The translations under genes and the position numbers were made by a program. The notes beneath the pieces were generated by a model. That model saw only the letters and a list, made by a program, of their open reading frames with translations, did not search any database and was not told the DNA's origin. From Azospirillum brasilense (lineage in GTDB: Bacteria; Pseudomonadota; Alphaproteobacteria; Azospirillales; Azospirillaceae): DNA of 64,000 nucleotides. Where the stretch lies: the NCBI RefSeq assembly GCF_001315015.1, contig NZ_CP012914.1, forward strand, positions 2,166,501 through 2,230,500, read 5' to 3'. Positions 1 through 11,544 of this stretch are shown here, piece after piece (positions within the stretch are counted from its first letter, which is position 1; every line of letters begins with the position of its first letter).

Positions 1-493
1 GCAGTTCCTTCTCGTTGTTGGAGGTGATGATGACGAGGGGGCGCCGGGCCGCCTTGACCGTCTGCCGCGTCTCGTAGACGTGGAACTCCATGCGGTCGAG
101 TTCGAGCAGCAGGTCGTTGGGAAACTCGATGTCGGCCTTGTCGATCTCGTCGATCAGCAGCACGGGGGGATCCGGCGCCTCGAACGCCTCCCACAGCTTG
201 CCGCGCACGATGTAGTTGCCGATGTCGTGCACCCGCTCCTCGCCGAGCTGGCTGTCGCGCAGGCGGCTGACCGCGTCGTACTCGTAGAGGCCCTGCTGCG
301 CCTTGGTGGTGGACTTGATGTGCCAGGCGAGCAGCGGCTTGTTCAGGGCGCGGGCGACTTCCTGGGCCAGCACGGTCTTGCCGGTGCCCGGCTCCCCCTT
401 CACCAGCAGCGGGCGCTCAAGCGTGATGGCCGCATTGACGGCCACCATCAGGTCGTCGGTGGCGACGTAGGAGTCGGTGCCGGTGAAGCGCAT
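1..493 (-). CDS. MoxR-type AAA ATPase (N-terminal part; gene runs off the window)
   Basis: The gene starts at the ATG at 493 and is still open at base 1, so about 164 N-terminal residues are visible. The Walker A motif GEPGTGKT lies near residue 40 and a Walker B LLIDEIDK follows near residue 120, then an ITSNNEKEL segment typical of MoxR/CoxD-like AAA+ ATPases. Members act as chaperones that insert metals or assemble complexes, usually with a partner carrying a von Willebrand A domain. That partner would lie to the left of the window and cannot be seen. The family is clear; the specific substrate is unknown. Confidence 0.85.
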   Translation of the reverse strand, partial: MRFTGTDSYVATDDLMVAVNAAITLERPLLVKGEPGTGKTVLAQEVARALNKPLLAWHIKSTTKAQQGLYEYDAVSRLRDSQLGEERVHDIGNYIVRGKLWEAFEAPDPPVLLIDEIDKADIEFPNDLLLELDRMEFHVYETRQTVKAARRPLVIITSNNEKEL

Positions 494-609
494 GCCAGTC
501 GGTTCCACGGTATCGTTCGTTGACCCGCGCATCCTTCCAGCACGACGGGCGTCATGCAAGACGGAACCGCCGTAGGCCGCCCGGCGTTCCTCCGCGGAAG
601 GAGTACGCC

Positions 610-1019
610 ATGGCGACCGATCCGAATTCGACCGATCCCAATTTCTGGCCCGAGTATCTGGAACAGCACCGCGACCCGACGAACCGGGCGCTGCACGTCG
701 CCGGCACTCTGTCGGCGGCGGCCCTGCTTGGGGTGGGGCTGGCCCGCCGCGACTGGCGGGCGCTCGTGGCGGCGCCGCTGGTCGGCTACGGCGCGGCGTG
801 GCTGGGCCATTTCCTGGTGGAGCGCAACCGCCCCAAGACGCTGGATGCGCCGCTGGCCTCGCTGGCCGCGGACGTGCGCATGGCCGGGCTGGCCATCACC
901 GGCCAACTGGCGCGGGAATACCGGCGCTACGGCATTCCCGACCGCCCCGGCCTTGTCATCCGCCGTCACCCGCCGAGGGCACCCGCATTGGAGCCGGCGC
1001 CCTCGGACGAGAAACGCGG

Positions 1020-1023
<4 letters not shown>
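610..1023 (+). CDS. DUF962 / Mpo1-like membrane protein
   Basis: A 137-residue protein. The ATG at 610 is chosen because a strong ribosome-binding site, GGAAGGAG, lies 6 bases upstream; an earlier in-frame start at 520 lacks this. The N-terminus carries the DUF962 signature: FWPEYLEQH, then NRALHVAGT with its conserved His and Gly. Two hydrophobic stretches (about residues 30-65) suggest membrane insertion. Yeast Mpo1 of this family is a dioxygenase in 2-hydroxy fatty acid breakdown, but the role of bacterial members is not settled. Its stop overlaps the convergent alaS stop by four bases. Confidence 0.8.
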
Positions 1024-3689
<2,666 letters not shown>

Positions 3690-3866
3690 AAGCTGTCCAG
3701 GCTCCGGCTACGGTCGGCTACAATCGGCGGCGCGGCCTTGTTCGCGGCCGAACCGTGCTTTTAACGTGACTTGCGGTGGCTGTCCACCGAGTGCCCGCCA
3801 CTCCCCTGCGCGGCGACAGGCCGCGTGGACGGAGCGCCACACATTTGCATGATCATCGGCGCGGAC

Positions 3867-3888
3867 GGGCGGTGGATCACCACCGCCC
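3867..3888 (+). promoter_or_regulatory. Perfect 9-bp hairpin just upstream of the small-peptide ribosome-binding site
   Basis: GGGCGGTGG and CCACCGCCC form a perfect 9-bp stem around a four-base ATCA loop. It ends 10 bases before the AAGGAG ribosome-binding site of the 24-residue reading frame at 3913. A structured 5' leader of this kind could modulate translation or stabilise the transcript. The structure is seen in the sequence; the regulatory role is inference. Confidence 0.55.
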
Positions 3889-3912
3889 CGCCGCTCAGAA
3901 GGAGATGAGAGG

Positions 3913-3987
3913 ATGCGGAAAATCCTCGAACTCCTGATCCTGCTGTTGCGGGCGCTCAAGCTGCTGCTTGAGATCCTGAACCGCTAG
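3913..3987 (+). CDS. Putative 24-residue Leu-rich amphipathic peptide
   Basis: A very short frame beginning MRKILELLILLL and ending EILNR. The ribosome-binding site is perfect: AAGGAG at 3899-3904, 8 bases before the ATG. Eleven Leu and three Ile make up more than half of the peptide. The charged residues at 2, 6, 13, 16, 20 and 24 fall on one face of an alpha helix, giving a strongly amphipathic, membrane-active-looking helix. A 9-bp hairpin precedes the gene and a 12-bp hairpin follows the stop. It could be a type I toxin-like or membrane-associated small protein, or a component of an uncharacterised small RNA. I recognise no family. Translation is inferred from the ribosome-binding site and helix pattern. 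Confidence 0.5.
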   Translation: MRKILELLILLLRALKLLLEILNR

Positions 3988-3996
3988 GACCGGGCC

Positions 3997-4026
3997 GGCG
4001 GACGGGTGCTGGAACACCCGTCCGCC
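3997..4026 (+). terminator. 12-bp hairpin after the small-peptide gene
   Basis: GGCGGACGGGTG pairs perfectly with CACCCGTCCGCC around a CTGGAA loop, starting 9 bases after the stop of the 24-residue frame. It lacks a T tract on either strand, so it may stabilise the 3' end rather than terminate alone. The recA terminator lies 45 bases further on. Confidence 0.5.
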
Positions 4027-4070
4027 CAGCCTGAATGTAAGGTCTTTCCAGCCGTCCGGCAAGACGGCGA

Positions 4071-4104
4071 AAAGCCCCTCCCCGGCGGACCGGAGAGGGG
4101 CTTT
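4071..4104 (-). terminator. Bidirectional terminator after recA
   Basis: AAAGCCCCTC and GAGGGGCTTT form a 10-bp stem whose arms give T-rich ends in both directions. It lies 30 bases beyond the recA stop and can also serve the small plus-strand transcript from 3.9 kb. Confidence 0.8.
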
Positions 4105-4134
4105 CGCACAGAGAAACCGGCTTGCCGCCCGGGA

Positions 4135-5214
4135 TCACTCCGGCGTGGCGGCCTCGCCGTCGGCCTCCGGGGTGCCCATCATGGCGTCGGCGACGAGACC
4201 GGCGTTGCCGCGGATCTTCGCCTCGATGGCGTCGGCCGTGGCCGGGTTGTTGCGCAGGTAGTTCTTGGCGTTCTCGCGGCCCTGGCCGATGCGGGTACCG
4301 TCGTAGCTGAACCACGCGCCCGACTTCTCCACCACGCCGGCCTGGATGCCGAGGTCGAGAAGCTCACCCACCTTCGACACACCCTCGCCGTACATGATGT
4401 CGAACTCGACCACGCGGAACGGCGGGGCCATCTTGTTCTTCACCACCTTGACGCGGGTCTGGTTGCCCACCACCGTCTCGCGGTCCTTGATCGCGCCGAT
4501 GCGGCGGATGTCCAGACGGACGGAGGCGTAGAACTTCAGCGCGTTGCCGCCGGTCGTCGTCTCCGGGTTGCCGAACATCACGCCGATCTTCAGGCGGATC
4601 TGGTTGATGAAGATCACCAGGCAGTTCGACTTGGCGATGGAGCCGGTCAGCTTGCGCAGCGCCTGGCTCATCAGGCGGGCGTGCAGGCCGACGTGGCTGT
4701 CGCCCATCTCGCCTTCCAGCTCGGCGCGCGGCACCAGGGCCGCCACCGAGTCGACCACCAGCACGTCGACGGCGCCGGAGCGCACCAGCGTGTCGGCGAT
4801 CTCCAGCGCCTGCTCGCCGGCGTCGGGCTGGGAGATCAGCAGTTCATCCACATTCACGCCCAGCTTGCGGGCGTAGGACGGGTCCAGGGCGTGCTCCGCG
4901 TCCACGAAGGCGCAGGTGCCGCCGCCCTTCTGGGCCTGGGCGATGGCGTGCAGCGCCAGCGTCGTCTTGCCCGAGCTTTCCGGCCCGTAAATCTCGATGA
5001 TGCGGCCGCGCGGCAGGCCGCCGATGCCCAGCGCGATGTCGAGGCCGAGCGAGCCGGTGGAAACGACCTCCGTCTCGACCGTGTTCTCGCGGGCGCCGAG
5101 CTTCATGATCGAGCCCTTGCCAAAGGCGCGCTCGATCTGCGCCAGAGCGGCATCCAGGGCCTTCTGCTTATCCATGGAATCCTTCTCGACCAAACGAAGC
5201 TGTGCGGACGACAT
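4135..5214 (-). CDS. recA: Recombinase RecA
   Basis: DNA strand-exchange protein and LexA co-protease, 359 residues, a normal length. Walker A GPESSGKT is near residue 75, and the MAW-like loop-2 block [17 protein letters not shown] is present. The C-terminal tail is acidic. The start at 5214 ([12 protein letters not shown]...) has a GGGGAGA ribosome-binding site and matches the N-terminal extension seen in alphaproteobacterial RecA; Met14 is a less likely start. A GTTC-N7-GTTC LexA box lies 112-126 bases upstream, so SOS control is expected. Confidence 0.98.
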   Translation of the reverse strand: MSSAQLRLVEKDSMDKQKALDAALAQIERAFGKGSIMKLGARENTVETEVVSTGSLGLDIALGIGGLPRGRIIEIYGPESSGKTTLALHAIAQAQKGGGTCAFVDAEHALDPSYARKLGVNVDELLISQPDAGEQALEIADTLVRSGAVDVLVVDSVAALVPRAELEGEMGDSHVGLHARLMSQALRKLTGSIAKSNCLVIFINQIRLKIGVMFGNPETTTGGNALKFYASVRLDIRRIGAIKDRETVVGNQTRVKVVKNKMAPPFRVVEFDIMYGEGVSKVGELLDLGIQAGVVEKSGAWFSYDGTRIGQGRENAKNYLRNNPATADAIEAKIRGNAGLVADAMMGTPEADGEAATPE

Positions 5215-5325
5215 GCCCGTCTCCCCTTGTTAGATCACATCCGCGGCCCCAGGGCCAACGATCTCACCAACGGTCATTCGGTGAGAGGGAATGTACCAGC
5301 TTTGTTCCTCTGCGCAAAGCTCTAA

Positions 5326-5340
5326 GTTCCGCGAATGTTC
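5326..5340. promoter_or_regulatory. LexA (SOS) box between recA and a divergent methyltransferase gene
   Basis: GTTCCGCGAATGTTC is an exact GTTC-N7-GTTC direct repeat, the LexA operator form established for alphaproteobacteria. Read in the recA direction it is GAAC-N7-GAAC. It lies in the 155-bp gap between recA and the next plus-strand frame, so it could also affect that gene. Confidence 0.8.
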
Positions 5341-5438
5341 TCATCGTACGTTAGGAACGATCCGGCGCCATGCAACGGAATTCCATCGGCTGCGTTCAAC
5401 AGGAGACATCCCTCCAACGACACCCTGAAAAGCCGCGC

Positions 5439-5942
5439 ATGGCGTCCGTCCACTCCACGCTCGACCGCATGATCGACCGCCTCACCACCCAGCGCGTCGT
5501 GCTCGGCTGGGCCGCTGGCTGCGTCGCGGGAACGCCCGGTCTGGTGATGGAGATCGGTCTGGGGAAGGGCCGCACCTACGACCATCTGCGCAGCCTGTTC
5601 CCGCCACGCGACATCCTGGTGTTCGATATGTGGGCGCGGGTTCCCGCCTCCCTGCGTCCGGACGAGGACCGGCTGTTCCTTGGCGATTTCCGGGACACGC
5701 TGCCCGCCGCGACGGAGCCCTTCCGCGGTGCGGTGCGGCTGGCCCATGCCGACATCGGCAGCGCGCGGGAGGACGATGAGGATGGCATCCGCCACTGGAT
5801 CGGCGAGTTGATCGAACCCTTCCTGGCGCCGGGTGCCCTCGTCCTGTCGGACCGCCCGATCGGCGCGGAGCGTCGCCGCTGGGAAACTCTCGACGTTCCG
5901 GGAACGGAACGCTGGTCCTATCGCGGCTGGCGCGTCGGATAG
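5439..5942 (+). CDS. Class I SAM-dependent methyltransferase
   Basis: A small Rossmann-type methyltransferase of about 167 residues. The SAM-binding glycine motif VMEIGLGKGRTY is near residue 36, a motif II-like acidic strand (ILVFDMW) follows, and an AHADIG strand comes after it. The start is uncertain: 5439 (MASVHSTLDRM) removes a poorly conserved-looking extension, but an ATG at 5370 is in frame, and neither has a strong ribosome-binding site. The substrate is unknown. It is divergent from recA across the SOS box and convergent with cckA. Confidence 0.75.
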   Translation: MASVHSTLDRMIDRLTTQRVVLGWAAGCVAGTPGLVMEIGLGKGRTYDHLRSLFPPRDILVFDMWARVPASLRPDEDRLFLGDFRDTLPAATEPFRGAVRLAHADIGSAREDDEDGIRHWIGELIEPFLAPGALVLSDRPIGAERRRWETLDVPGTERWSYRGWRVG

Positions 5943-5963
5943 GCTCCGCCGCTCCCCACGCCG

Positions 5964-8489
5964 CTATTTGCCGTCCCGGATGACCTCCTTCACCTTGGAA
6001 GCCAACTGCTTCAGGGAGAAGGGCTTGGGCAGGAAATGGGCGACCTCGACCCCGTCAATCTCGCCCAGCCGGTCTTCGGCGTAGCCGGAGATGAAGATGA
6101 CGCGCATGTCGGGCCGCAGCTGTCGGACATGGCGGGCCAGGGTCGGGCCGTCCATTTGCGGCATCACCACATCGGTGATCAGCAGATCGATGCGGTTGCC
6201 GTCCGTGCCGATCTGCTGCAGCGCCGCCTCGCCGTTCTTGGCCTCCAGCACCTGATAGCCCTTGTTGCGCAGCGCGCGGGCGGAGAAGACGCGCACGGCG
6301 TCCTCGTCCTCGACCAGCATGATGGTGCCGGAGCCGGTCAGGTCGCTGCCGCGCCGCTCGCGCGGCTCGCCCTGGTCGGGACGGGCCTCGCCCTTGTGGC
6401 GGGGCAGCAGGATGGTGAAGGTCGTCCCCTCTCCCTTCTCCGACTCGACCAGCACGAAGCCGCCGGTCTGGCGGACGATGCCGTAGACGGTGGACAGCCC
6501 CAGCCCGGTGCCCGACCCCACGCCCTTGGTCGTGAAGAAGGGTTCAAAAATGCGCTGGAGATTTTCCTTGGGGATGCCGCAGCCGGTGTCGATCACCTCA
6601 ATGGACACATACTCGCCGGACGGAATCGTTTCGTGCTCGCGGCGCTGGGCCTGCTCGACCAGATGGTTGGAGGTGACGATGGTCAGCCGCCCGCCACCGG
6701 CCATGGCGTCGCGCGCGTTGACCACGAGGTTGATGATGACCTGCTCCAGCTGGTTCTGGTCCACCTTGACGTAGCCGATATCGCGGCCGTGGAGCATCTT
6801 CAGCTCGATGTTCTCGCCGATCAGCCGGCGCATCAGGTTGCCAAGCTCGGCCAGCACGTCGGTCACGCTCAGGATGCGCGGCTGGAGCGTCTGCTGGCGC
6901 GAGAAGGCCAGAAGCTGGCGCACGAGGTTGGCCGCGCGGTTGGCGTTCTGCTTGATCTGCATGATGTCGCTGAAGGACTGGTCGCCCGGCTTGTGGCGCA
7001 GCAGCAGCAGATCGCAGAAGCCGATCATCGCGGTCAGCAGGTTGTTGAAGTCGTGGGCGACGCCGCCGGCCAGCTGGCCGACCGCCTGCATCTTCTGCGA
7101 CTGGGCGAACTGGGCCTCCAGCCCCTTGCGCTCGGTCATGTCGATGAAATGCAGGATCAGCCCCACCGCCCCCTCCGGCCCCACCCCGCCGAGCCGCCGC
7201 GCGTAGAGCTGGGCCACCAGTTCGCGCCCACCGGTCAGCCGCACCTCCAACGGGGCGGCGGGATCGGAGCCGCCCTGCACGGCGCTCAGCCGCTCGGTCA
7301 CCATGGCGCGCTCCGCCGGGACGATCAGGTCGGCCATGGTCCGCCCGAGGACGTTGCCGGCCTCGCTGCCGATCAACGCCAGGAAGGCCTGGTTGCATTC
7401 GGCCAGCCGCCCGCCCTCGTCCACCAGAGCGATTCCGATGGGCGCGTCCTCGAAGAAGCGCTGGAAGCGCTGTTCGGACAGCCGCAGTGCCTCCTGCCAC
7501 TCGCGTTCCGGCGTCAGGTCGCGCACGACGGAGCGGGTGTGCGAGATCCGCCCGTCCTCGCCCCTCACCACGCTCTGCGCGACATAGGCCTGGAAGCGGC
7601 GGCCCTGGAGTCCGTGCATGGCGATTTCGCCGCGCTGCTCCACCCCGCCGCCGTCCAAGAAGTCATAGGGGGCGGAGGCGGTGGGCGGATGGGCCAGCAC
7701 ATCGTGAAGACGGCGCCCGCCCTCGACCAGATCCTCCGGCGCGCAGCCCAGCCACTTCGCCAGGGTCGCGTTCACGAACTGGAAATGCCCGTCCTGGTCC
7801 ACCGAGAAGAAGCCGACCGGCGCATGGTCCATGAAATCGACGAGCTGGGTCTGCTCGCGCCGGGTCACCTGTTCCAGCTCGCGCCGGGCGGTGATGTCCT
7901 CGACGCGCCACATCACCGCCCCGGCGTGCCCGTCGATGGGCTGGCCCTGGATGCGGCGCCATTCGGCGGCGCGCCCCTGCTGGCGGACCGCCAGCTCGAT
8001 GGAGCCGGAGTAGCCGCCCTTCACCCGCTCGCACAGGCGGCGGAAGGCGTCGGCGCTGTCCGCATCGTCGGCGAACTGACGTTCGAGCGCACGCAGCGGC
8101 GGTTCCCTCTCGCTCCACCCGGTCAGCGAGCGGAAGGTGCTGTTGACGAAGACCACATGCCCCGCTCCGTCGCAGACGAGTTGACCGGACGGCAGCCCCT
8201 CCAGCGCGCTGCCCAGCAGGGAGCCGACGCGGGCCACCCGCCGCCGCGCACGGACCATGCGGATCGCCAGTGCCAAGGCCCCTGCGCCGGCGGTGGTCAG
8301 GCCGGCCCAGGCCAGCGGGTCGCGGTCCAGGACCACCCCGGTTCCCGCTGCGACCAGCCCGGCCACGAGAAGCACCGCAAGCACCCCAGTGGCGACGCCG
8401 CCACCGGGCCGTTCCCCCACCCCTGCGGCACCATCGCTGCGATGGCCGGCGGGAGCGCTGTCGGCAAAGGAAGAGGTCGTGTCGTCCAC
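5964..8489 (-). CDS. cckA: Cell-cycle hybrid histidine kinase CckA
   Basis: Membrane hybrid kinase of 841 residues that feeds phosphate through ChpT to CtrA in alphaproteobacteria. Two hydrophobic segments near residues 35-75 are followed by several PAS domains (about 90-450). The phosphoacceptor box GGVAHDFNNLL is near residue 479, then a HATPase domain with N, G1 (DTGCGIP) and G2 boxes. A C-terminal receiver carries the phosphorylatable Asp in LLITDVVMPQMDG near residue 770. HDFNNLL with a receiver beginning MLVEDEDAVR is characteristic of CckA. GTG start at 8489 with a GGAG site. It lies directly downstream of flhB, linking cell-cycle and flagellar genes. Confidence 0.9.
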   Translation of the reverse strand: MDDTTSSFADSAPAGHRSDGAAGVGERPGGGVATGVLAVLLVAGLVAAGTGVVLDRDPLAWAGLTTAGAGALALAIRMVRARRRVARVGSLLGSALEGLPSGQLVCDGAGHVVFVNSTFRSLTGWSEREPPLRALERQFADDADSADAFRRLCERVKGGYSGSIELAVRQQGRAAEWRRIQGQPIDGHAGAVMWRVEDITARRELEQVTRREQTQLVDFMDHAPVGFFSVDQDGHFQFVNATLAKWLGCAPEDLVEGGRRLHDVLAHPPTASAPYDFLDGGGVEQRGEIAMHGLQGRRFQAYVAQSVVRGEDGRISHTRSVVRDLTPEREWQEALRLSEQRFQRFFEDAPIGIALVDEGGRLAECNQAFLALIGSEAGNVLGRTMADLIVPAERAMVTERLSAVQGGSDPAAPLEVRLTGGRELVAQLYARRLGGVGPEGAVGLILHFIDMTERKGLEAQFAQSQKMQAVGQLAGGVAHDFNNLLTAMIGFCDLLLLRHKPGDQSFSDIMQIKQNANRAANLVRQLLAFSRQQTLQPRILSVTDVLAELGNLMRRLIGENIELKMLHGRDIGYVKVDQNQLEQVIINLVVNARDAMAGGGRLTIVTSNHLVEQAQRREHETIPSGEYVSIEVIDTGCGIPKENLQRIFEPFFTTKGVGSGTGLGLSTVYGIVRQTGGFVLVESEKGEGTTFTILLPRHKGEARPDQGEPRERRGSDLTGSGTIMLVEDEDAVRVFSARALRNKGYQVLEAKNGEAALQQIGTDGNRIDLLITDVVMPQMDGPTLARHVRQLRPDMRVIFISGYAEDRLGEIDGVEVAHFLPKPFSLKQLASKVKEVIRDGK

Positions 8490-8539
8490 CGGAACTCCAG
8501 GTCAGCCGTTCGCCGCAAGGAAAGGTCCGGGAACGGTCC

Positions 8540-9616
8540 TCAGTTCCGCACCGCGCGTCCTTTCAGCTTGAAGACATAGGTAATGACTTCCGCCACCGCG
8601 CGATAGTGCTCGGACGGAACCTCCTCGTCGATATCGCATGCGGCATAGAGCGCACGGGCGAGGGGCGGATTCTCCATCACCGGCACGCCGTTCTCCTCGG
8701 CGATCTCGCGGATCTTGAAGGCGACGGCGTCGGCGCCCTTCGCCACCACCATCGGAGCACCCATGGTGGAGGAGTCGTATTTCAGCGCGACGGCGAAGTG
8801 GGTCGGGTTGGTCACCACCACGTCGGCGCTGGGCACTGCCGCCATCATGCGCTTGCGCGCCCGCTCGAAGCGCAGCTGGCGGATGCGTCCCTTCACGTGC
8901 GGATCGCCTTCGGCCTGCTTGTGCTCGTCCTTCACCTCCTGCTTGGTCATGCGCATCTTCTTGTCGAAGCTGTGGCGCTGCCAGAACAGATCGGCCCCGG
9001 CGATCAGGGTCAGGATGGCCAGGACGCCGGCCAGCAGCCGGAAGGTCAGGCCGTCCATCTCGCGGAGCAGCAGCATCATGTCGATGCCGATAAAATGGCC
9101 GATGGTGAGCATCATCGGCTGGAGCGCGATGTAGGCGACGACGCCGACCACCGCGACCTTGGCCAGGCTCTTCAGCAGATCGACGCCCTTCTGGGCGCTG
9201 AACAGGTTGGCGACGCCGGAGATCGGATTCAGCTTGCTGAATTTCGGCGCAATCAGCTCCCAGGAAACGTTGAAGCCCTTCTGCCCAATGGTGCCGATCA
9301 CCCCGGCGAACAGCAGGAATAGGATGGGCAGCCACAGCGCCCACAGGATGTCCTTCATCACCCGCATCAGCACCGCGCCGACCCCGCCCTGGTCCATGGG
9401 GATCTGGTCCAGGTTCTCGAAGAAAAAGTTCAGGCGGGGCACCATGCCCTTCAGCGTTCCGGGCAGGATCGTGATCAGGATCACCAACGCCGCGGCGATC
9501 ATCAGCCAATTGCCGATTTCCTGGGTCATCGCGTACTGGCCCTGCTTGTGGGCCTCGTCGAGCTTCTTTTGCGTCGGCTCTTCTGTTTTGGATGATTCAT
9601 CCGCGTCTTCGGACAC
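8540..9616 (-). CDS. flhB: Flagellar export gate protein FlhB
   Basis: Integral membrane switch protein of the flagellar type III export apparatus, 358 residues. Four membrane helices occupy roughly residues 30-215. The cytoplasmic domain holds the autocleavage motif NPTH (in VVTNPTHFAVALKYD, near residue 270), which changes export specificity from rod/hook to filament substrates. GTG start at 9616. It is the last gene of the flgB-flgC-fliE-fliQ-fliR-flhB operon. A second FlhB-C-like protein is encoded divergently at 12175. Confidence 0.97.
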   Translation of the reverse strand: MSEDADESSKTEEPTQKKLDEAHKQGQYAMTQEIGNWLMIAAALVILITILPGTLKGMVPRLNFFFENLDQIPMDQGGVGAVLMRVMKDILWALWLPILFLLFAGVIGTIGQKGFNVSWELIAPKFSKLNPISGVANLFSAQKGVDLLKSLAKVAVVGVVAYIALQPMMLTIGHFIGIDMMLLLREMDGLTFRLLAGVLAILTLIAGADLFWQRHSFDKKMRMTKQEVKDEHKQAEGDPHVKGRIRQLRFERARKRMMAAVPSADVVVTNPTHFAVALKYDSSTMGAPMVVAKGADAVAFKIREIAEENGVPVMENPPLARALYAACDIDEEVPSEHYRAVAEVITYVFKLKGRAVRN

Positions 9617-9631
9617 CGGCTCTCTCCCCGC

Positions 9632-10402
9632 TCAGCCCGGTCTCAGGAAATCGACGAAGGCCGCCTCGAAATGGGTCAGCCAGAACATCATCATCGCGGC
9701 CAGCGTCAGGGCGAACATGAACAGCCCCAACGCAACCTGGAGCGAGGTGAACAGGAAGAACACCTGGATCTGCGGCGCCAGCTTGTTCAGCAGCCCCAGC
9801 GCCAGCGCGAACAGCATGCCCGAGATCAGGAAGGGCGCCGCCATCTGCACGCCCAGCATGAAGGACTTGCCGACCAGTTGCCCGACCACGTTCGCCATGT
9901 CGTCGATGGGGATCGCCGCCCCCGGCGCGAAGGTGGAATAGCTGTCCACCACCGCCATGATCAGCAGATGGTGCAGGTTGGTGATGAAGATCAGCAGCAG
10001 ACCCAGCCACCCCAGCAGGGCGCCGGGCAGCGATCCCTGCGACGCCATGGCCGGGTTGAACATCTGGGCGTTCGACAGGCCGGACTGAAGCGCGATGATC
10101 GTCCCGGCCACCTCCAGCGCGCCCATCAGCAGGCGCGCGACGGTGCCCATGAAAATGCCGACGGTCACCTCCCCGGCGATCAGGACGAACAGGCGGAAGA
10201 TGTTGTCGGGCATCGGCGGCATGCGGTCGCCGAGCACCGGTGCCACCAGAACGCTGACCGCGACGGAAAAGAGAAGGCGCGTGCGGGCGGAGACGAAGGC
10301 GTCGCCGATGGTCGGCATGATGCTGAAGGCGGTCCCGACGCGCGCGAAGACCAGCAACCAGACGAAAATCTGGTCGCCCAGAAACTGCTGAAGCAGGTTC
10401 AT
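9632..10402 (-). CDS. fliR: Flagellar export gate protein FliR
   Basis: Core export-gate membrane protein, 256 residues, the usual length. It is hydrophobic with about six helices and typical FliR blocks such as FARVGTAFSIMPTIG near the N-terminus and FLISGMLFALALGLLNKLAPQ near residue 200. With FliP and FliQ it forms the export channel. The ATG overlaps the fliQ stop (ATGA), indicating translational coupling. Confidence 0.96.
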   Translation of the reverse strand: MNLLQQFLGDQIFVWLLVFARVGTAFSIMPTIGDAFVSARTRLLFSVAVSVLVAPVLGDRMPPMPDNIFRLFVLIAGEVTVGIFMGTVARLLMGALEVAGTIIALQSGLSNAQMFNPAMASQGSLPGALLGWLGLLLIFITNLHHLLIMAVVDSYSTFAPGAAIPIDDMANVVGQLVGKSFMLGVQMAAPFLISGMLFALALGLLNKLAPQIQVFFLFTSLQVALGLFMFALTLAAMMMFWLTHFEAAFVDFLRPG

Positions 10403-10719
10403 CCGCCGCCGCCGGGCAGGTTTCCGGCGTTGGGGACCGTGTTCACACCGGTGCCGATGGCGACGATGCGGTCGGCGACCTCATGCTCGAAGAAGGACCG
10501 CAGTTCGCCCAGCATGAAGGGCATCAGCAGGATCGACAGGCCGAAGACCAGAAGGACCTTCGGCACCATGGCCAGAGTCTGCTCGCTGATCTGGGTGACC
10601 GCCTGGAACACCGAGATCACCGTGCCGACCACCATCATGGCGACCAGCACAGGCGCCACCACGAACACCAGCGTGACGATGGAGGTGCGGCAGATCTCGA
10701 TGACGTCGGTTTCGCTCAT
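10399..10719 (-). CDS. fliQ: Flagellar export gate protein FliQ
   Basis: Small two-helix export-gate protein, 106 residues. The ATG at 10719 (MSETDVIEICR) is preferred over an upstream in-frame start because FliQ normally begins this way. Hydrophobic segments lie at about residues 14-40 and 50-75. The C-terminus is longer than the typical 89 residues, with a Gly/Asn-rich tail ending NLPGGGG. It is coupled to fliR by a four-base overlap. Confidence 0.94.
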   Translation of the reverse strand: MSETDVIEICRTSIVTLVFVVAPVLVAMMVVGTVISVFQAVTQISEQTLAMVPKVLLVFGLSILLMPFMLGELRSFFEHEVADRIVAIGTGVNTVPNAGNLPGGGG

Positions 10720-10765
10720 GATGCTTCGCTCGGGGCGCTTCTTCTCAGGAATCCGCAAGCCGTCG

Positions 10766-11065
10766 TCAGATCGGCATGCGCAGGATTTCCTGGTAGGCCG
10801 ACAGCACCTTGTCGCGCACGGCGGTGACGGTCTGCAGCGTCACCTCGGCGTTGGTGACGGCCTGGACGACGTCGGTCAGGTCGGCCTGCCCGACGGCGGC
10901 CTTGGCGGTCATCGTCTCGCCCTGCTTCAGGTCGCCGATGACCTCCTTGGCGGTCTGCTCCAGAACATCGCCGAAGCTGACGCCGTTGCGCGGGGCCATA
11001 CCCGGCCCGGTCGTGGAGGCGGCCGTGTTCGCGTAGGCCGCGGCGGCGTTGATCGGGTTGACCAT
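10766..11065 (-). CDS. fliE: Flagellar hook-basal body protein FliE
   Basis: MS ring-rod junction protein, 99 residues. It shows the family pattern: an N-terminal disordered region, the SFGDVLEQTAKEVIGDLKQGE block, and the C-terminal VQAVTNAEVTLQTVTAVRDKV helix with YQEILRMPI at the end. It lies between flgC and fliQ in the rod/export operon, the classic alphaproteobacterial order. Confidence 0.96.
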   Translation of the reverse strand: MVNPINAAAAYANTAASTTGPGMAPRNGVSFGDVLEQTAKEVIGDLKQGETMTAKAAVGQADLTDVVQAVTNAEVTLQTVTAVRDKVLSAYQEILRMPI

Positions 11066-11100
11066 GGGACGAATGTCCTTCCTTTAAAAGCGTCGCCGCG

Positions 11101-11511
11101 TCAGGTGCGGAGGATGTCGATGGTGCGCATCAGCATCTGGCGGGCACTGTCCACCGCCGACAGGTTGGCCTCGTAGGAACGCTGCGCCTCGCGCATGTCC
11201 ATCGCCTCGACCACCGAATTGACGTTGGGCAGCAGCACGTAGCCGTCGGCGTCCGCGGAGGGGTGCGAGGGGTCGTAGCGCCGCTCGAAATCCTTCTTGT
11301 CGACGTCGATCTTGGCGACGCGGACGAGATCGACCCCCATCTGGCGGTCCAGGGCGTTCTGGAACATCACGACCTTGCGCCGGTAGGGCAGATCGCCCGG
11401 CGTTTCCGCCGTGGTGTTGGCGTTGGCCAGATTTTCCGCGATGGTCTTCAGACGGGTGCCCTGCGCCTTCATGCCGGACGCGGACACCGCCATCGACGTG
11501 TAGAGATCCAT
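11101..11511 (-). CDS. flgC: Flagellar proximal rod protein FlgC
   Basis: Proximal rod subunit, 136 residues. The N-terminal rod motif contains SGMKAQGTRLKTIAENLANANTT and the C-terminus has the heptad-like NSVVEAMDMREAQRSYEANL segment. Asn/Thr-rich helical ends of this type are shared by axial proteins. Start at 11511; 33 bases separate it from flgB. Confidence 0.96.
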   Translation of the reverse strand: MDLYTSMAVSASGMKAQGTRLKTIAENLANANTTAETPGDLPYRRKVVMFQNALDRQMGVDLVRVAKIDVDKKDFERRYDPSHPSADADGYVLLPNVNSVVEAMDMREAQRSYEANLSAVDSARQMLMRTIDILRT

Positions 11512-11544
11512 GTTCCGCCTCCTTCGCCCGAATCCCGCCGCCCC

